Origin: Argentina anserina
Lineage: Eukaryota; Streptophyta; Magnoliopsida; Rosales; Rosaceae
DNA: 64,000 nucleotides
NCBI RefSeq assembly: GCF_933775445.1
Contig: NC_065877.1
Coordinates: 26,784,001-26,848,000 of the forward strand
Reading direction: 5' to 3'
Every line of letters begins with the position of its first letter. The first letter of the stretch is position 1. Shown in pieces: positions 23,029-35,800 of this stretch. A program made the position numbers and the translations under genes. The notes under the pieces are model-generated. The model did not search any database, was not told where the DNA came from, and saw nothing but the letters and a program-made list of their open reading frames with translations.

Positions 23029-25780
23029 TGTCACACCCCGGGTCCATTTCCGGTCCCGAAATGCAGCAGTAATCGCCGTAGTCCTAAGTTAGTACCAATC
23101 GAAAACGGGATCCTAGGCATCGACATCGCCAACTCACGACTACAAGACTATGGGGATATGTAAATAATATTAAATTTGAGTTAAAACAAAGGAAGCTCAA
23201 TTTATTGAATAATTACGAATAAGTGGAAGGTAGCAAAGAAAATGAAAGTTCAGGTATGACATGAGAAAAGTGCGTCATCATAATAAATACGGGTCAAAGG
23301 AAACAACTGCACAACTGAAATGAAAAATAACAGAGTACGTGTCGTGCAATTGTTAAAATAGAAACAAAGATCGGGTAAATCTGAAGTCACACCGGAAGCT
23401 GACTCCTCAGTATCGAAAGTGAACCATGAGCGATGCAACGCCACTAGCACCTAATCCAGGTCCTCGTGAACCGGCTGCCAGGTACCTGAAAAGTAGGGGT
23501 GAGCGCTCGTCCTCGCTAACCCGATGCGGGTGAGATTACCCAACCGTAGTTAGGTTTGGAAACCACTTATATATATATATATATACCGTTAGCGTAAAAA
23601 CACGTAACGAAAGTCAAACTGAGACTATAACGAGTCTCGTAAAGTTTAGAGCAAATCAAGTAAAATCATGCATATGTAATATATGCGACTCGGCTCGAAA
23701 TATCAAATGTGTCGATAGGGTATATCCAACCAGACCAGCTCTAAGGTTCGCCTTCGGGCGAACCGAAAGCCAATAATATACTACGGTGTCAGATATCATG
23801 ACACGGTTATCACCGTAGTAATTAACTACACGGTGCCGGATATCAGTACAACAGATTCACCGTGGATAAATCATGGTGCCCGGACATTAGGACGCGAGAT
23901 TCACCATACAATAATAAAACATGCGGTGCGAGATATCAGTACACGGAATCACCGACTTATAATCACGCATAAAATAAAATGATTAGTCTCGAGACAATAC
24001 GACCAAAGTAAAATGCAAATGAATGCAAACATGTGATAAAGATGTATAAGATATACAGTTTATATATAGAAAAGCACTAACCCGGAAGGTACCGGCTCAC
24101 CTTACCTGATATAGCAGTGCTGAAGTCCGCGCCCCAAGTCTCGCTCCTCGTGCTCCACGTAGAATCGCATCCCGCAAGCAAGTCACAGAGCAAAACAAAT
24201 AACGAAAGTGAATAAGGGTCACGACGTTTTTAGTCGATTTAGTAATTGATCGTCGATTTGACTAGTTTAACTACCTGAGTCGAGGTATTGGGATGATCGG
24301 TTGACTTTTCTAACCATGAGTGTGAATTTATTTTATAGATATTTGTATCTTAGATTTAAGATGCGAATGATCGATAAATGGAAATCTTAAATTTATCCTT
24401 CCGGCATTTAAATCTCTCACACTTAAGAGTTCCTCGATTTTCGATCTGGGCAGAAATCTAGTTTAAGATTTAACCGTAGAGCTAATATTACGTTTTAGCG
24501 GAAAGTTACTAATTTTTTTTAATCCGATTTAAATCGAGAAATTTAAAGATAAAAAGGTTGAATGGAGATTTAGGTAAAATTAAATTAATTTATGTTTGGG
24601 TAAAACAATAACATTTCAACTTATTTACTACTAGGGGCAAGTCCGTAATTATTGAAAGTTAACATGGGTATTTTGGTCACTTCACAAGAGCAGTAAAATG
24701 GTAACTTTAGAAACGATAAAACCAGGGTTTTTCACCCTTACCTTTATGATCAACAATCCGGCCAAAATCTATAACCACAGTCGTTCCAAATCAACATGCA
24801 ATCATACAAGAAGCATCGCAATATCAAAGCATACACAGCCATACCAAAATCGAAGAGGATCGAAGTCATTTTATACCTCAACGAAGAACGACAACGAAGG
24901 CAGTCGCCACGGTGCTTTGCTGCTGCCAATCTAAGCTGCTACTGCCCGCCGTGGCTCTCGTCCAAGCTCCCAACATTGATTTGAGGCCTCACAGTCCTCC
25001 TCTAGCTTGCCTAAGTCACTGGTTCATAAAAACGTAATCGTCGGAGCTTCAAGCTCCACGACGACGAAAAACCAGAAAAGAGGAAGAGTTTAGAGATTTG
25101 TTTCTAAGGATTCGTAGTGAGATGAGTTCAGAAATGGGGTAGAGATTTCGATAATTACCAAAGGTAAGACGATTGGATCGCCGGAGCTCGAATCTCGGCC
25201 GGAATCCTCAAGAGCACGCCGGTTGTCCTCCTCTTGATTCGATGATAATCAATCTCAAATCTCACATGCAAGATATCAGGTTTGTAGAGAATGAAGAAAG
25301 AAATCGAATGGAGGTGGTCTCATGGCCTAGGTCGGCTGGAAGGCGACGCTAGGCGGCGGAGAAACCACGTTGCAGCATAGAGGGAGAGGGAAAGGGACGA
25401 AGAGAGAGAGAGAGAGAGAGAAGTCATGGTGTGTGGGTATGTATTGTAGTTGGGTATAAATATATGTTGATCTGACAGTCCAGATCAATTTACTCAAATG
25501 GACGATCAAGATTTAAAAACAAAAAAAGAAAATTTTAAAATACATTTTCAATGAGTTCATTTCGTAATTGCGTAGAAAATTAACCAAGCGTCGGAACAAT
25601 ATTTCGTGAATACTCCCGCGCTCGTGACGATGTGTAGTTTAATACGAAAATATTAAACTAGATTTCTTGACATCTCAGAAAAATATTGGTTAGTGCGACA
25701 ATTATGCCGGAAATATAAAGAAAATTTACATGGGCTCATAGTGCGGTTCCGACGGTTCTAAACGGTTATCAGATCTAAAG
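23029..25780 (-). mobile_element. probable Ty3/gypsy-type LTR (solo or partial)
   Basis: On the minus strand the segment ends ..CCGGGGTGTGACA, the terminal sequence common to plant gypsy LTRs. Upstream on that strand are a TATA region near 25,455 ('tatatttatac'), a (TC)n leader at 25,399-25,421 and GC-rich non-coding sequence. No gag or pol frame is present, so it is a long solo or truncated LTR. The left boundary (23,029) is clear; the right boundary is approximate and I found no target duplication. Open frames inside (for example 24698-24934) have no protein similarity that I can see. Confidence 0.55.
25399..25421. repeat. (GA)n microsatellite
   Basis: About eleven GA dinucleotides downstream of the LTR TATA region. 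Confidence 0.9.
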
Positions 25781-25805
25781 TCTCGGGCCTATGAATGATG
25801 GTTTT

Positions 25806-25965
25806 GGTGTTTTTTAAACTTTAGTGGGACTCTATAATTTTATGTAATTTTAATATCTAAAATGAAAGTCATTTTACTCCAAGTGTCATTAATTATATGG
25901 GTAAAAATGTTTGAGTGTCCTTATTTAAAAACATGAGTCTTCATAGGTCCTTATATGTAATTGGC
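25806..25965. repeat. tail of the dispersed repeat, copy 2
   Basis: Matches 611-785 in order and orientation ('tttttaaactttagtg', 'aatgaaagtc', 'taaaaacatgagtc'). It is the displaced end of the repeat interrupted at 22,385. Confidence 0.6.
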
Positions 25966-26340
25966 CCAAAAAATTATTAATTTTAATAAGTGATTATTTT
26001 GTATTGGTTCACTAAAAAATTTTAGTTTTATATCGGTAGTGTTGTTATATTTTAAAGAGTTTTTACACACAAAAAATATACAAGTTCAATTTGAGTTTAG
26101 TGTTGTAGTATATTATTTTAACAAAGAAAAATATAATTTTTCTTTTCAAATAATGAAATATATATATATACTAAACAATATTGTTATGTATTTATGAAAT
26201 TATTCACCAAAACAACAATAAAAATATTTTTTTAGTCGTGACCCACGTGTACTAATGTGTCATAAAAATAGTATGAAATGACTATTTCGAGTTCTTTTGG
26301 GCTACCTCTGGCAAACTAGTACACTAACATATGAGTTGGA

Positions 26341-26404
26341 GATGAAATGTGTCACAATTAGGGAATTATGGCACAATAGCTCATGGGTTGGACATGGCCT
26401 TAGG
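26341..26404. repeat. MITE-type terminal motif
   Basis: 'gggttggacatggcctta' at about 26,385-26,402 is the reverse complement of the AAGGCCATGTCCAACCC-type ends of PIF/Harbinger-like MITEs. I did not find its left partner, so only a half element is supported. Confidence 0.3.
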
Positions 26405-26449
26405 AGCATTACATAATTCGCAAGTATCACATGCTTCTGAATAAATAAT

Positions 26450-26716
26450 TAAGGAAAAGTGTTATATTGTACACAAAATGCAGTCTCTGGACGACATGTA
26501 TTACCTTTCATTGGAATTAGATAGGTTGGTTTTGATGTCTTTAGTTGTGGGTTCTTTTTTTAGCGTATGTGTTATCAGTGAGGGTATTGGTCTTGATGTT
26601 TGTAGCTTTTGTAGGTATGCTAGATAGAAACCAACATGTTGATGTAAGATGTCTTCTAGTCGTTGTTTCAGCAATAAATTATATTTTCTAAAAAAAAATC
26701 TAAGAAAAAGAGTTAT
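26450..26716 (+). mobile_element. short poly-A retroposon (probable LINE 3' fragment)
   Basis: An insert of about 235 bp ends in 'aataaattatattttct' plus nine A. It is bounded by imperfect 16-bp direct repeats: 'taaggaaaagtgttat' at 26450-26465 and 'taagaaaaagagttat' at 26701-26716 (14 of 16 identical). This is the structure of a 5'-truncated LINE or SINE insertion. I see no Pol III A/B boxes, so a LINE 3' end is more likely. Confidence 0.55.
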
Positions 26717-29700
26717 GGGAAGTCATTTCATTTCTATCTCAATCAAGGATTTTTGATTAGTGATGATCTGATTGATAGGAAGTTTTGAATTCTATTAATC
26801 AGCATCTGACATTTTAATTACTTAGATTCAACATTTATACGTCTTTTACTAAGTGAGTTTGTAATAAAATTGTATTGTATGATATCTACTTGTGGAACCC
26901 TTTCTATTGAGCACCTCGTTGTTGAGAACTTAGCGAGGACATTTAATCTCAGCTATTGAATTAAATGAATGGCACTAATTTTAAAAAGAGTAAAACAAAA
27001 CTTCACAGAACTAATCACCCACCCTCTATTTCAATCTCTCCACCTTCCCTAAAATCACGAACCTTCATGTTTTAACTCGACTTGCTGAACTCAATGATAT
27101 CCCTGGTAATGTTCGTTGTTGCCTTTGGCCACCGGTAAGGTCGTTGTTCCTGATTCTTCTTCTCTATAGTTAGAAAGACATACCAGACTCTACTAAACTC
27201 ATCGAACACGTCGCCATTTGTATGGACATTCTCTTTGCTCCACGTATGTGATCTTATCTATAGCATAACCTTCATGTTGATTTGCAGCAGTAGAAGTAGT
27301 TATAAGCTGAATACGTACATGTCTTCTACACGTGGCTAATCTCCTCAAGGAATATTCTACTTTGAGTACTTCTCTACCAAGAGAAGATGATGATGAAGAG
27401 ATAAAAGAGAACGAGCACTAATACTAACAAAATCTTGTCCCACGTAATTTTCAGATATTTTCCATCGATTTAGACAAAGATGAGTTTATGTGAGTTGAAT
27501 TTCATGATCTTCTAGAAACGTTGTATTTGAATTCACCACTCCTGAATCTTTCAGATTATGATTTGTATCATTAATCTCTTATCAGGTGGCTTGATTGCTA
27601 CGGTATATAGTGGGTGTTGTGTTTCTGAGTTTGCTTGATTTCTCTGGGTGTTTGCGTACAATTTTCGTGTTGAATGTGGATTGCTTTAGCTGGGTCTTCT
27701 TTGTTGTTGGGAATTATAATTTGAGGTAGGAAAGTAAATTCCTTTGTTCAGCTTTGATTCTAATGTGGTATTTAGTTGCCGTATTTGTTGGAATGATTCT
27801 TATGTTAGTCTCTTTAAAATCAAGCCAACGAATATGTTCATTTGTCAGATTGAAATTTTATTGAATTCCCATTAGTATGATGCTTTTGGAACTTTAGTTC
27901 TTCTGATGGTGATACTAGTAGGTAGATAGCTACTTATTCATGACAGAATAATATACACTAGCCTTTGTTTGTCCTTGTTGGATTTCCCTAAAGTATAAAC
28001 ATACCACACCCCTTTTCTTCTTCTCAAATTCTTTCTTAACAAGTACTGCAACAACAGGTCTTTAGTTTTTAATGTGTCCTAAAAAAATGTCATTGGTTTA
28101 ATGTGTACTTGGTCAGTTATCTATGCAGAGACAATAATATTTATCTCTCAAATGATTTAGTTGAGCTAGTCTTTGTTTATCCTTATTGAAATTCTTGGAA
28201 GTGTGCCTGTATTGATTGTGTCCTCTCCTTTTCTAAACATCATATGATGAAGTTTAATTGCAGCAATGGTTCTCTAATCTTTACCAAAGTGTTTGACTAT
28301 TAAATTGATTATTTTGTTCCAAATTAGTGATATGGGATTTCAAAGAAATTATATATGGTTGCACTTTATCTTAATTCTTGTTCTACTCTTGTGGTTCATT
28401 TGTCTCCATCATTCAAGTATAAAAGTTCTTCATATTACTTTCCTCACCGCGTTGGTTCATTCTTATTGTGTTTAACTAAAGGTGAAATTTATAAAAAATA
28501 CTGGAATTAATTTTATTGTTTCCCTACTAGTAAAGCAAGTACAGCAGGTCTTACTTATATTCTCAGTCTTCTCACATCTCTACAATGATTCACTTATTGA
28601 GTTTTACATTACAAATATTCATTTGTGAAGTTCCGTATATCAAAGTTGTTCATATATGAGTTTTACTGTAATATTCTTACATATGATTATGGAGCTACAT
28701 GTATTCTATGAATTCTATCACCTCTAGTACGAAAACAAATTTGGTTGTAGTAAAGTTGCTTATATTCATATGAAAGCTTCTTAGCGTTGTAGGGATATCA
28801 AATTGGTCTAAATCCTTTTGTTAAACAACAGCTTCCACTAGTTTCAGTTGAATCTAAAATTCTTTATTCTTATATGAGAAAGCTTACAGGGAAAAAGAGA
28901 CCAGATTGGTCTAAGTTGTTCTTTCATTATACTAAAGTTGTTGCATTGAACTTTGTTATATATTATTTTTATATTCTTTTAGTTCCCTAATGAAAAATTT
29001 GTTAAGCCTATTCCAATCCCATTGATCTTTCACGTACACAAGTTATCAAAGTTCATGACTATTTGTGGTGTCTTAAACTTTTGGAAAATTATACAGCTGC
29101 ATCATACTTGAAAGCTGAGGATTTCACTTATCAAAATTCTACTCTTGTCCAGTTGAAGGGTTTTATGACATGGAAAGACTCATTTTGGCTTTTAAGTTAT
29201 TTTTATTTGGTTAAGCCTGAGATTAGTTAAGTAGGGATTGTACCTCGTGAAAGGCCCAAAAACCTGATCATCTTTTGCTTGTATGGGGTGTGCTCGGTGG
29301 CCTTAATGCGAGCAAAATGCTCTAACCGGAGATATAAGGATTTTGAATTCAATTCCTAAAGCAAAAAGACTTGAGGTGTTCTCGCTATTTTAGTTGGTTT
29401 CTTGATGAATTTATCTTCCAATGTAACTGAATACCTCTAAACATGTTTTGGTTTTAGTTCATGTATCCTTACTTATTCAGTTGTTCACTGAAATATTTTA
29501 GGTCTTATATTGTATCTAATGTATGTTGAGCCTAATGTCATGACTTCCTATCATTTGTATCGCCGATTCAATTCTTTTAAGCTCAGCATTAATCTTTAAA
29601 TTGATTCGTTTGTCTCAATTTGGTTCCTGGTCTCTCTTCACTATTCAATTGCCTTCTAAATATTTACTTTTTCCTACTGAGCTTATAAGCTCATCCCCTA

Positions 29701-29797
29701 TATCTTTTTCATTGTTTTAAGGTAAGCAGTCCATGAGTGGACGTTGTAGTGAGATTCCTGAGTTATCTTGAGCATTACTTGGAGTTGTTTACTATAT
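26717..29797. other. intergenic, no gene recognised
   Basis: About 3 kb of AT-rich sequence. Parts (27,040-27,250 and 29,040-29,220) have a coding-like texture but are broken by stops in every frame, and no family is recognisable. At about 29,281-29,350 'gtgctcggtggccttaatg' followed by 'ggattttgaattcaattcc' looks like decayed Pol III A and B boxes of a SINE; the evidence is weak. Confidence 0.4.
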
Positions 29798-30950
29798 AAT
29801 GTTACGATCCGAATCTTTTTGCCTTCTTTCCTTGTTGAGAGTCGTACTCAGTGTAACGACTCTAAAAGTTGATTTTTCGATGCATAAGTTTTTGGAAAAA
29901 CTTTCTTCACGAAAGTTGTAGAGCTCGTCGATAGAAATCGTGGACACGCGACACGCTAAAATCAGAGTTCGTATGAAAACGTTATGAATAAAAAATGGTA
30001 TGGGGTATTTTTGGAAAATAGTATAAATAGGGGGTGAAAACTGAAATAGGGAGGAAAAATCAGAAATGTCAAGTCGGGTACTGTTCACCTGAGAAAAACC
30101 CAGAAATCTTCCGGTCGGCCGATCTCCGCCGTCTGGCCACGGTCCCGTTTGATGCGCCTCCTCATTTCCTTTTGATTGGACCATGACCCACACGGAGCTA
30201 CGACACCTTAAGCCACTACCGTCGCCGACGTCGCCATTTCTGGTGACCCCCATTCGGGAATACTCCATTTCCACCAAGTTCTTCCCTCTGGGGTCGATTC
30301 CAAGCTCCTTGAAGGCCGAATCGACCTATAAATTTTTGGATCCACGACTCACCCCACTGTCGGCATCTCGGCTGTTTTCCGGCCACTTCCCGGCTGATCT
30401 AGGCTTCGACGCCATCATGAAAATTTCTGAGAACCTTAATTATTGATTGATAATGGATATGGTATTGTGTGTTTGATGGATGAATGTTATGATATTGGTT
30501 ATGTGTGTCGGTTGTGTTGATGCGTTTGTGATATTGGCTTATTGAAAAGTTGAACTACGAGTAGTTTGATCCATTTTCAACAGGGTACGTAGGCAGCCTG
30601 ACCAAGGTTTGGGTACAGCCACTATTATTTAGATTAAATATAGGTTATTTTACTTGTGTGGATGATGATCGATACGGGGTGAGTTCGGTTAATGTCGGTT
30701 ACTGTGTAACTGTCTCGGTTGTTGATTTATATAATGTGGGCTACTGATGTTGGTTTGGTGTTGGGTTGCGGAATTCCTTGCCGGATAAGATATGATATTT
30801 GTGTGGTGATAGAGTGTGTATGCTTGCATTGTTTGTGGGTTCATGTGTTATCAAATATTCAGTTTGGGTGAATAGTGTGGAGTGGTATGATGGTTGAAGT
30901 TCTAGTTGATTATTGTTACATAGTAATTGTTATTATTCTTTTCTCATAAA

Positions 30951-31091
30951 AGCCCTATCAACTCGGTCATTCAATTGGAACCAACGAGGTATAAGCAAGC
31001 CCTATCAACTCCGCTATTCAATTAGAATCAATTAGGTATAGGGAAGCTTTATCAACTCAAATGTTCCATTAGAATCAACGAGGTATACGCA
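30951..31091. repeat. three tandem 47-bp units in the LTR
   Basis: Units start at 30951, 30998 and 31045. Each has 'agcc(c/t)tatcaactc' then 'cattagaatcaacgaggtat'-like text, and they are about 80% alike. Confidence 0.85.
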
Positions 31092-31129
31092 AATTATCTT
31101 ATTGTTGAATATGAGACTTTCCAATGATG

Positions 31130-31182
31130 ATATGAGATGATATGATATGGTGATGATGATACGATGATGATGATGATGATGC
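31130..31182. repeat. (GATGAT)n-rich low-complexity tract
   Basis: A run of imperfect 'gatgat' and 'gatatgat' words inside the LTR. Confidence 0.7.
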
Positions 31183-31260
31183 TAGCACTGTATATGTATA
31201 TTCCACCTTATGGTGTCGGTGGCTACCCCAAGTAGTGCACTCAAGCCTTTTCCTCCTGGC

Positions 31261-31455
31261 AGGCGATGTGGTATGCCGACAATGCCACGAAAGCTCGTTA
31301 CCCTCTCCGTTAGCGCGACGTGACGGTTTCGGGAGTATGGGAGTACACATTTATTTTCCCCGAAAAGAGCATGTTGACAAGAGCTAGTAGAGTATTATGA
31401 TATCTCTTTCCACCTGGGAGGCGATGTGATATGCAGAAATATCACGAAAGCCCAA
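31261..31455. repeat. pair of diverged ~35-bp blocks in the LTR
   Basis: 'ggcgatgtggtatgc...cacgaaagc' near 31,261 recurs as 'ggcgatgtgatatgc...cacgaaagc' near 31,422. Each is followed by 'gggagtatggga', showing an older internal duplication with a period of about 160 bp. Confidence 0.7.
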
Positions 31456-32010
31456 TAATGGGAGTATGGGAACATTTCTGAGTTGCGCGGGAGGGGGCAT
31501 AGTGTATAACATATGATATGATATGATCACTTTACTGAGGCTAGCGTGGCTAGTTCATTTTATAGTATTGATATTTATTTTAGACTAGTGGGGACTAGTC
31601 GATATGTGTGAGATGTGTTCTTGATTATTTTCGCGAGAATGATATTCTCAAAAATTGTTAAGATACTTTCATTGTTAGAGTAACTATTGAGGAAATTTTC
31701 TTTTACGGGTTGACTAATGACCCTTGTAGTCTTATAGTGGGTTGGGCGGTTGTGGTTTAAGACGAGCTACGAGCTCTAAGGGTCCGATGATATTAAATAA
31801 CGATTATTGCGTAATGATTACTACGTACTTTGTAAGGTACCATGTGTTGTATTTTGAATTGTATTTTTGGGATGTGATTGTGGAATTTGGAAATTTTGGG
31901 GAGCATGGTGGCTCCAGGTGTTGAAGTTGGATTTATGATATTGGGAGTGTCGTTTTGTGCATGTAGGGTTGGCTACTTTTAGGAGAGACTATGCCGAAAT
32001 TTTTGGATAG

Positions 32011-32608
32011 GTCGTGTCATATAAGTTTTGTTGGATTATACTACTTGTGGTGATAGTTTTGATCTGCTAAAGGCTAGCTGTCATTCTATGGCCTCTTTTT
32101 GTGTTACTGTATTGTAGAAAGAAAACAAATTGTGTAGAGGTGAAGTGTTAACTTGGAGCCCTAGTGCTCTTCTTTGTGTTGTAAAACTTTACCAGTAAAG
32201 TGGCTCTTTTGAGTTTGTAAAGTTCTTCTCTTATATTTCAATGGTTCTTTCTTTCAAGGTCATTGCAAGCTTCTATTTCGTAAAAAAAAAAAAATTGAAT
32301 CCAGCTTACAAACTAAAGTTGTGTACAATATTTTAGTTTTGGCTTTTCTCTCTCGGAGCATTCTGTTATGCGCCATACCTCTGAGAGCCCAAACAACTTT
32401 TTAATACGTTGTTTGACCGGACGAATCAAGAGTACTGGGACCAATCTCGTTAACTTGTAGACGTTATGAAAAAAAAAAGGCAGATGTCGTGCACGTGATT
32501 CAGTAAACTGAAATGGGGGGTAAGTTCGGGGTAACACCGACTTTGACCTAAACTGAGTTTGTTGATTTCCAAATCTGAACAGAAATCCCAAATCATAGCT
32601 CCACAAAA
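32011..32608. other. intergenic, poly-A tract
   Basis: No gene. A run of 13 A at about 32,282-32,294 may mark the end of a retroposed transcript, but its body is not identified. Confidence 0.4.
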
Positions 32609-32863
32609 ATGGCATCCATCACCTTCAGCGGAGACGACACCCTTCTTTGGCTTCCTCGGTGCCGTCGCTTCCCTAGTCTTCTCTTGTATGGGAGTGGCGT
32701 ACGGGATGGCAAAGAGTGGCGTTTGCGTGGCGTCGATGGGAGTGATGAGGCCATAGCTGGTGATGAAGTCGATTGTGCCAGTAGTTATGGCGGGAGTGTT
32801 TGGGATTTATGGTTTGATCATTGATGTGATCATTAGTACAAGGATTAATTCTAAGGCTAAGTC
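32609..32863 (+). pseudogene. V-ATPase proteolipid subunit c (VHA-c) pseudogene fragment
   Basis: The ATG at 32,609 opens [11 protein letters not shown], the usual N-terminus of the c subunit. A small deletion then shifts the frame, and the next frame reads [37 protein letters not shown], a TAG in place of the conserved Glu codon, then [20 protein letters not shown] and [16 protein letters not shown]. This covers about the first 82 of 165 residues, the first two membrane helices and the first loop. The homology then stops, before the helix with the proton-binding Glu. VHA-c forms the rotor ring of the vacuolar proton pump; this copy cannot. The absence of introns across the fragment fits a truncated retrocopy, though a partial gene duplication is not excluded. 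Confidence 0.9.
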
Positions 32864-35800
32864 TCTCTTTTTTATGGCTAAGTCTCTCTTCCAGTCTTGC
32901 TTGCGGCCGGTCTCTCTACCAGAATGACTATCAAATGAAAAAAACGCAAGTCCTCTCCCACAATCCCACGCCCAATCACCCACCTCATTCCCACCTCCAA
33001 GCTTCGCCAACCCATTTGCCTAGCCGGCACCACATAATTTCATATCGCTTCCCTCTATGAATCTATGATGCCCCCACCCATTGAAGTCATAAAGCTGTTC
33101 TTGTTCTTGTTGCAATATTTCCCAAAATTTTATTTAATATGGGTCTCTTCAATACACAAAATGGGTTTCATGTCTTATGCAATTCTTACTTGTTGGATCT
33201 ATTGCATTTTTGAAGATAATTTGATTATTGGTATCAACCTGAAAGCACCCAAGAGACTTATGGTGGTGGGATGTGTACGGTTTCAAGTTTTTGATGTCTA
33301 GGATAATTAATAGAGTGGGAGCATGGGGGAAGTGATTAGATGTGTCGAAGATGTAGAGGGGTCGTTGGATATGGGGGAGATTGAGGTGGAGGATGGGAGA
33401 AAGAGGAGAGGGAGGTGGAAATCACCTGGGTTTTCATCAAAAAGATAAATGGGTTTTTGATCCCAACTCATATTCACGTGCGGCATAACACGTGCTTTGG
33501 TCAAACGCAATGAAATTCAGAAGATAAGGTTTACATAGAATTTCATCATGACTGAAAAACTGACGCCGTCCAACAAAAACACTTGGGCTCTCGGAGGTCG
33601 GGCCTATTCCAGAACACACCTTCTCTATTTAACAGGAATTCAATTCTTTCTTCACTTAAAATAAATACAAGGAAATGGTCTTTACTCTTTATTTCAATTT
33701 TAAATCCTCATAGTAATAACCATAAGTCGGGTTGTGACACTTCATATCATCAAATTCATAGAGCGAAAATTTTCACATTCTTGTCCACAATTTTCCGGTG
33801 GGTGGTCCGTCAAGCGTGTTCGCCAGAACATGAAATTCGCAAAAATTCAAAGATAACAATGTGGTTGTTGATTTGGGTTACAAAATGAAGCAGGGCTTTA
33901 AACACGAGTCTATATATTGCTAAGAAGTGGGAAAAGGCAAGCTGAAAAAAAATTGAAATCAAATTCAGAATCAATTATGAACTATTAAGCTGCAACATCT
34001 ATGAAGATACCACCTTAAATTTACACCCAAATTCAGGCACTCAGTAGTCAGTACCACCCCATGAACCCCAAATTCAACATCAAATGATTATGTTTTTCTC
34101 TCTGAATCTCATACACCCAGTACTACCCCATGGAGGAGAAGAGAATAGCGTCTGCATCACGCGCACCATGAAGAGGAAGACAGAAGCCGCCGTCCCAAGA
34201 AGCGCATCATGCCGGCGAACTTCCTGACCTCCAAAATGCCATTTCCGGCAATGAGGGTTCTCGGATTTAGCCGCAGACCCATGCCGAATATCACACCGCC
34301 AAAGACGGAGGAGAGAACGACGGCGATGGAGTTGTAGAGAACATCTAGAGAGGGTGGGTTGATTAGGTGTGTGAAGGTTTATTTTGCTTTTTAAAATTAG
34401 AATCATTCATTAGATCCAATGGCAGAGACTAAATGTCGTCACCAAATCCTCAACAAGAGGTCTTCAATATATGAAAAGGGCTCCTCTACTTATGTACTAT
34501 GTTGTCTCTATTGATTAGTAGTTGATTAGATTTCGTCTGTAATATATCATGAGTCTCACAGTAATTTTTAGTTTGAGGAACATTTTTATTGTAGTTAACA
34601 AATTATTGTGCTAAATGTGTTACTTACTTAACTAACCTTTAGATTAATCATTAGATTCTAATAATTCAATTCCCAAATATGGCTATTAAAATTTTAAACC
34701 TAGGTGTTTCCATGTTGTCAAGTCAAAATTTTATTGTGTTATAAATATTAGTAGGCGCTTTCTATCTCATCAATAATTCATAATTTATACTCTAATAACT
34801 AGAACACACTTTATGAACTAAAATGTGTGTGAAATCATGATCTAGTCTTTATACTATAAACTATATTAAAATATATTTTAACATAAACAAAGGATAATGT
34901 GGTAATAAACAAAATGATGTAAAAATAAATTATAATTTTTTTCTCCTGAAATATCTCTATAACTTCATACTCCCACATTTTTTCTCTAACATCCACGTTC
35001 TTAAATTACACACATCGTATGTGTTTTGTTTCTAATTTACAATTTATGAAAACATCAAAAACATTTATAAATGTGAAATTTCAAAACATAAAGTTATTTG
35101 ATTGTTAGGGATTTTGACTAATGATCTAACCAAACTTTAGTGAGAGCGGAAACACATATTTGTTGTTGGATCATGTTTTTTGAGATTCCTATAACACATT
35201 TAAAACTTTAATTAACTATTGAGATTCCACTTATTACCTTTACAAGTAACTATGCGAATTGCTAAATAACAGAGGGATTAGGTGATATGTACTTTGAGGT
35301 TGATGGTAAGAAAATAGCAACATCCAGATTTATAACTTCATGAAGTATAGAAAACACAATTTCTGTTACACCCCTACAATTATCTGATATAATTTGGAGC
35401 AAATAATGCACTATTTACTAATTTGTGCATGTTAAAATACATAATTGTAGTAGAGCCTAGAGTTCCTCTATATAGTTCTCCATAACGACTTCATTGCTTA
35501 CTATAGCCAAGTATTGCGGAAAGCTTTTCGTGACAGCTTCAAGTTAAGGGTTGTCATTTAGAGCAAATAAGAGAATGAGAGGTGAGACCGTGAGACAGAA
35601 GGATTCAAAACTAATTAGGTTTCTTAATCTTAGAATTTGCTCCAGTAAGCTGCTACTTATCAAAACTAATCAGCAACATATGTCATAACTTACAAATGAA
35701 AATATCAACGAAGTTTCTTAACTTTGTCTCTCGGTTCGAGTAGTTTCTCAACCGATGATAGAGAAGCCAGAAGCACCCGAGTACCGTAAATGAGTGAACA

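Larger units (their letters stand above)
29798..32010 (+). mobile_element. probable Ty3/gypsy-type LTR, second copy type
   Basis: It begins TGTTACGATCCG, has 'agtataaataggggg' as a TATA box near 30,021, then a GC-rich transcribed part (about 30,060-30,430) and long non-coding sequence with internal duplications. It shows no retroviral-type coding frame. The end is approximate (near 'aggtcgtgtcat', about 32,010). Composition and layout match long gypsy LTRs, so a solo LTR is the simplest reading. It is not closely similar to the 23,029 element. Confidence 0.5.

Noticed and set aside
29792..30277. 161-residue minus-strand frame
   Set aside because: It crosses the LTR start and TATA region in antisense and has no recognisable motif.
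30183..30446. Frame of 87 residues as a gene
   Set aside because: It sits in the transcribed part of a gypsy-type LTR and shows no domain.
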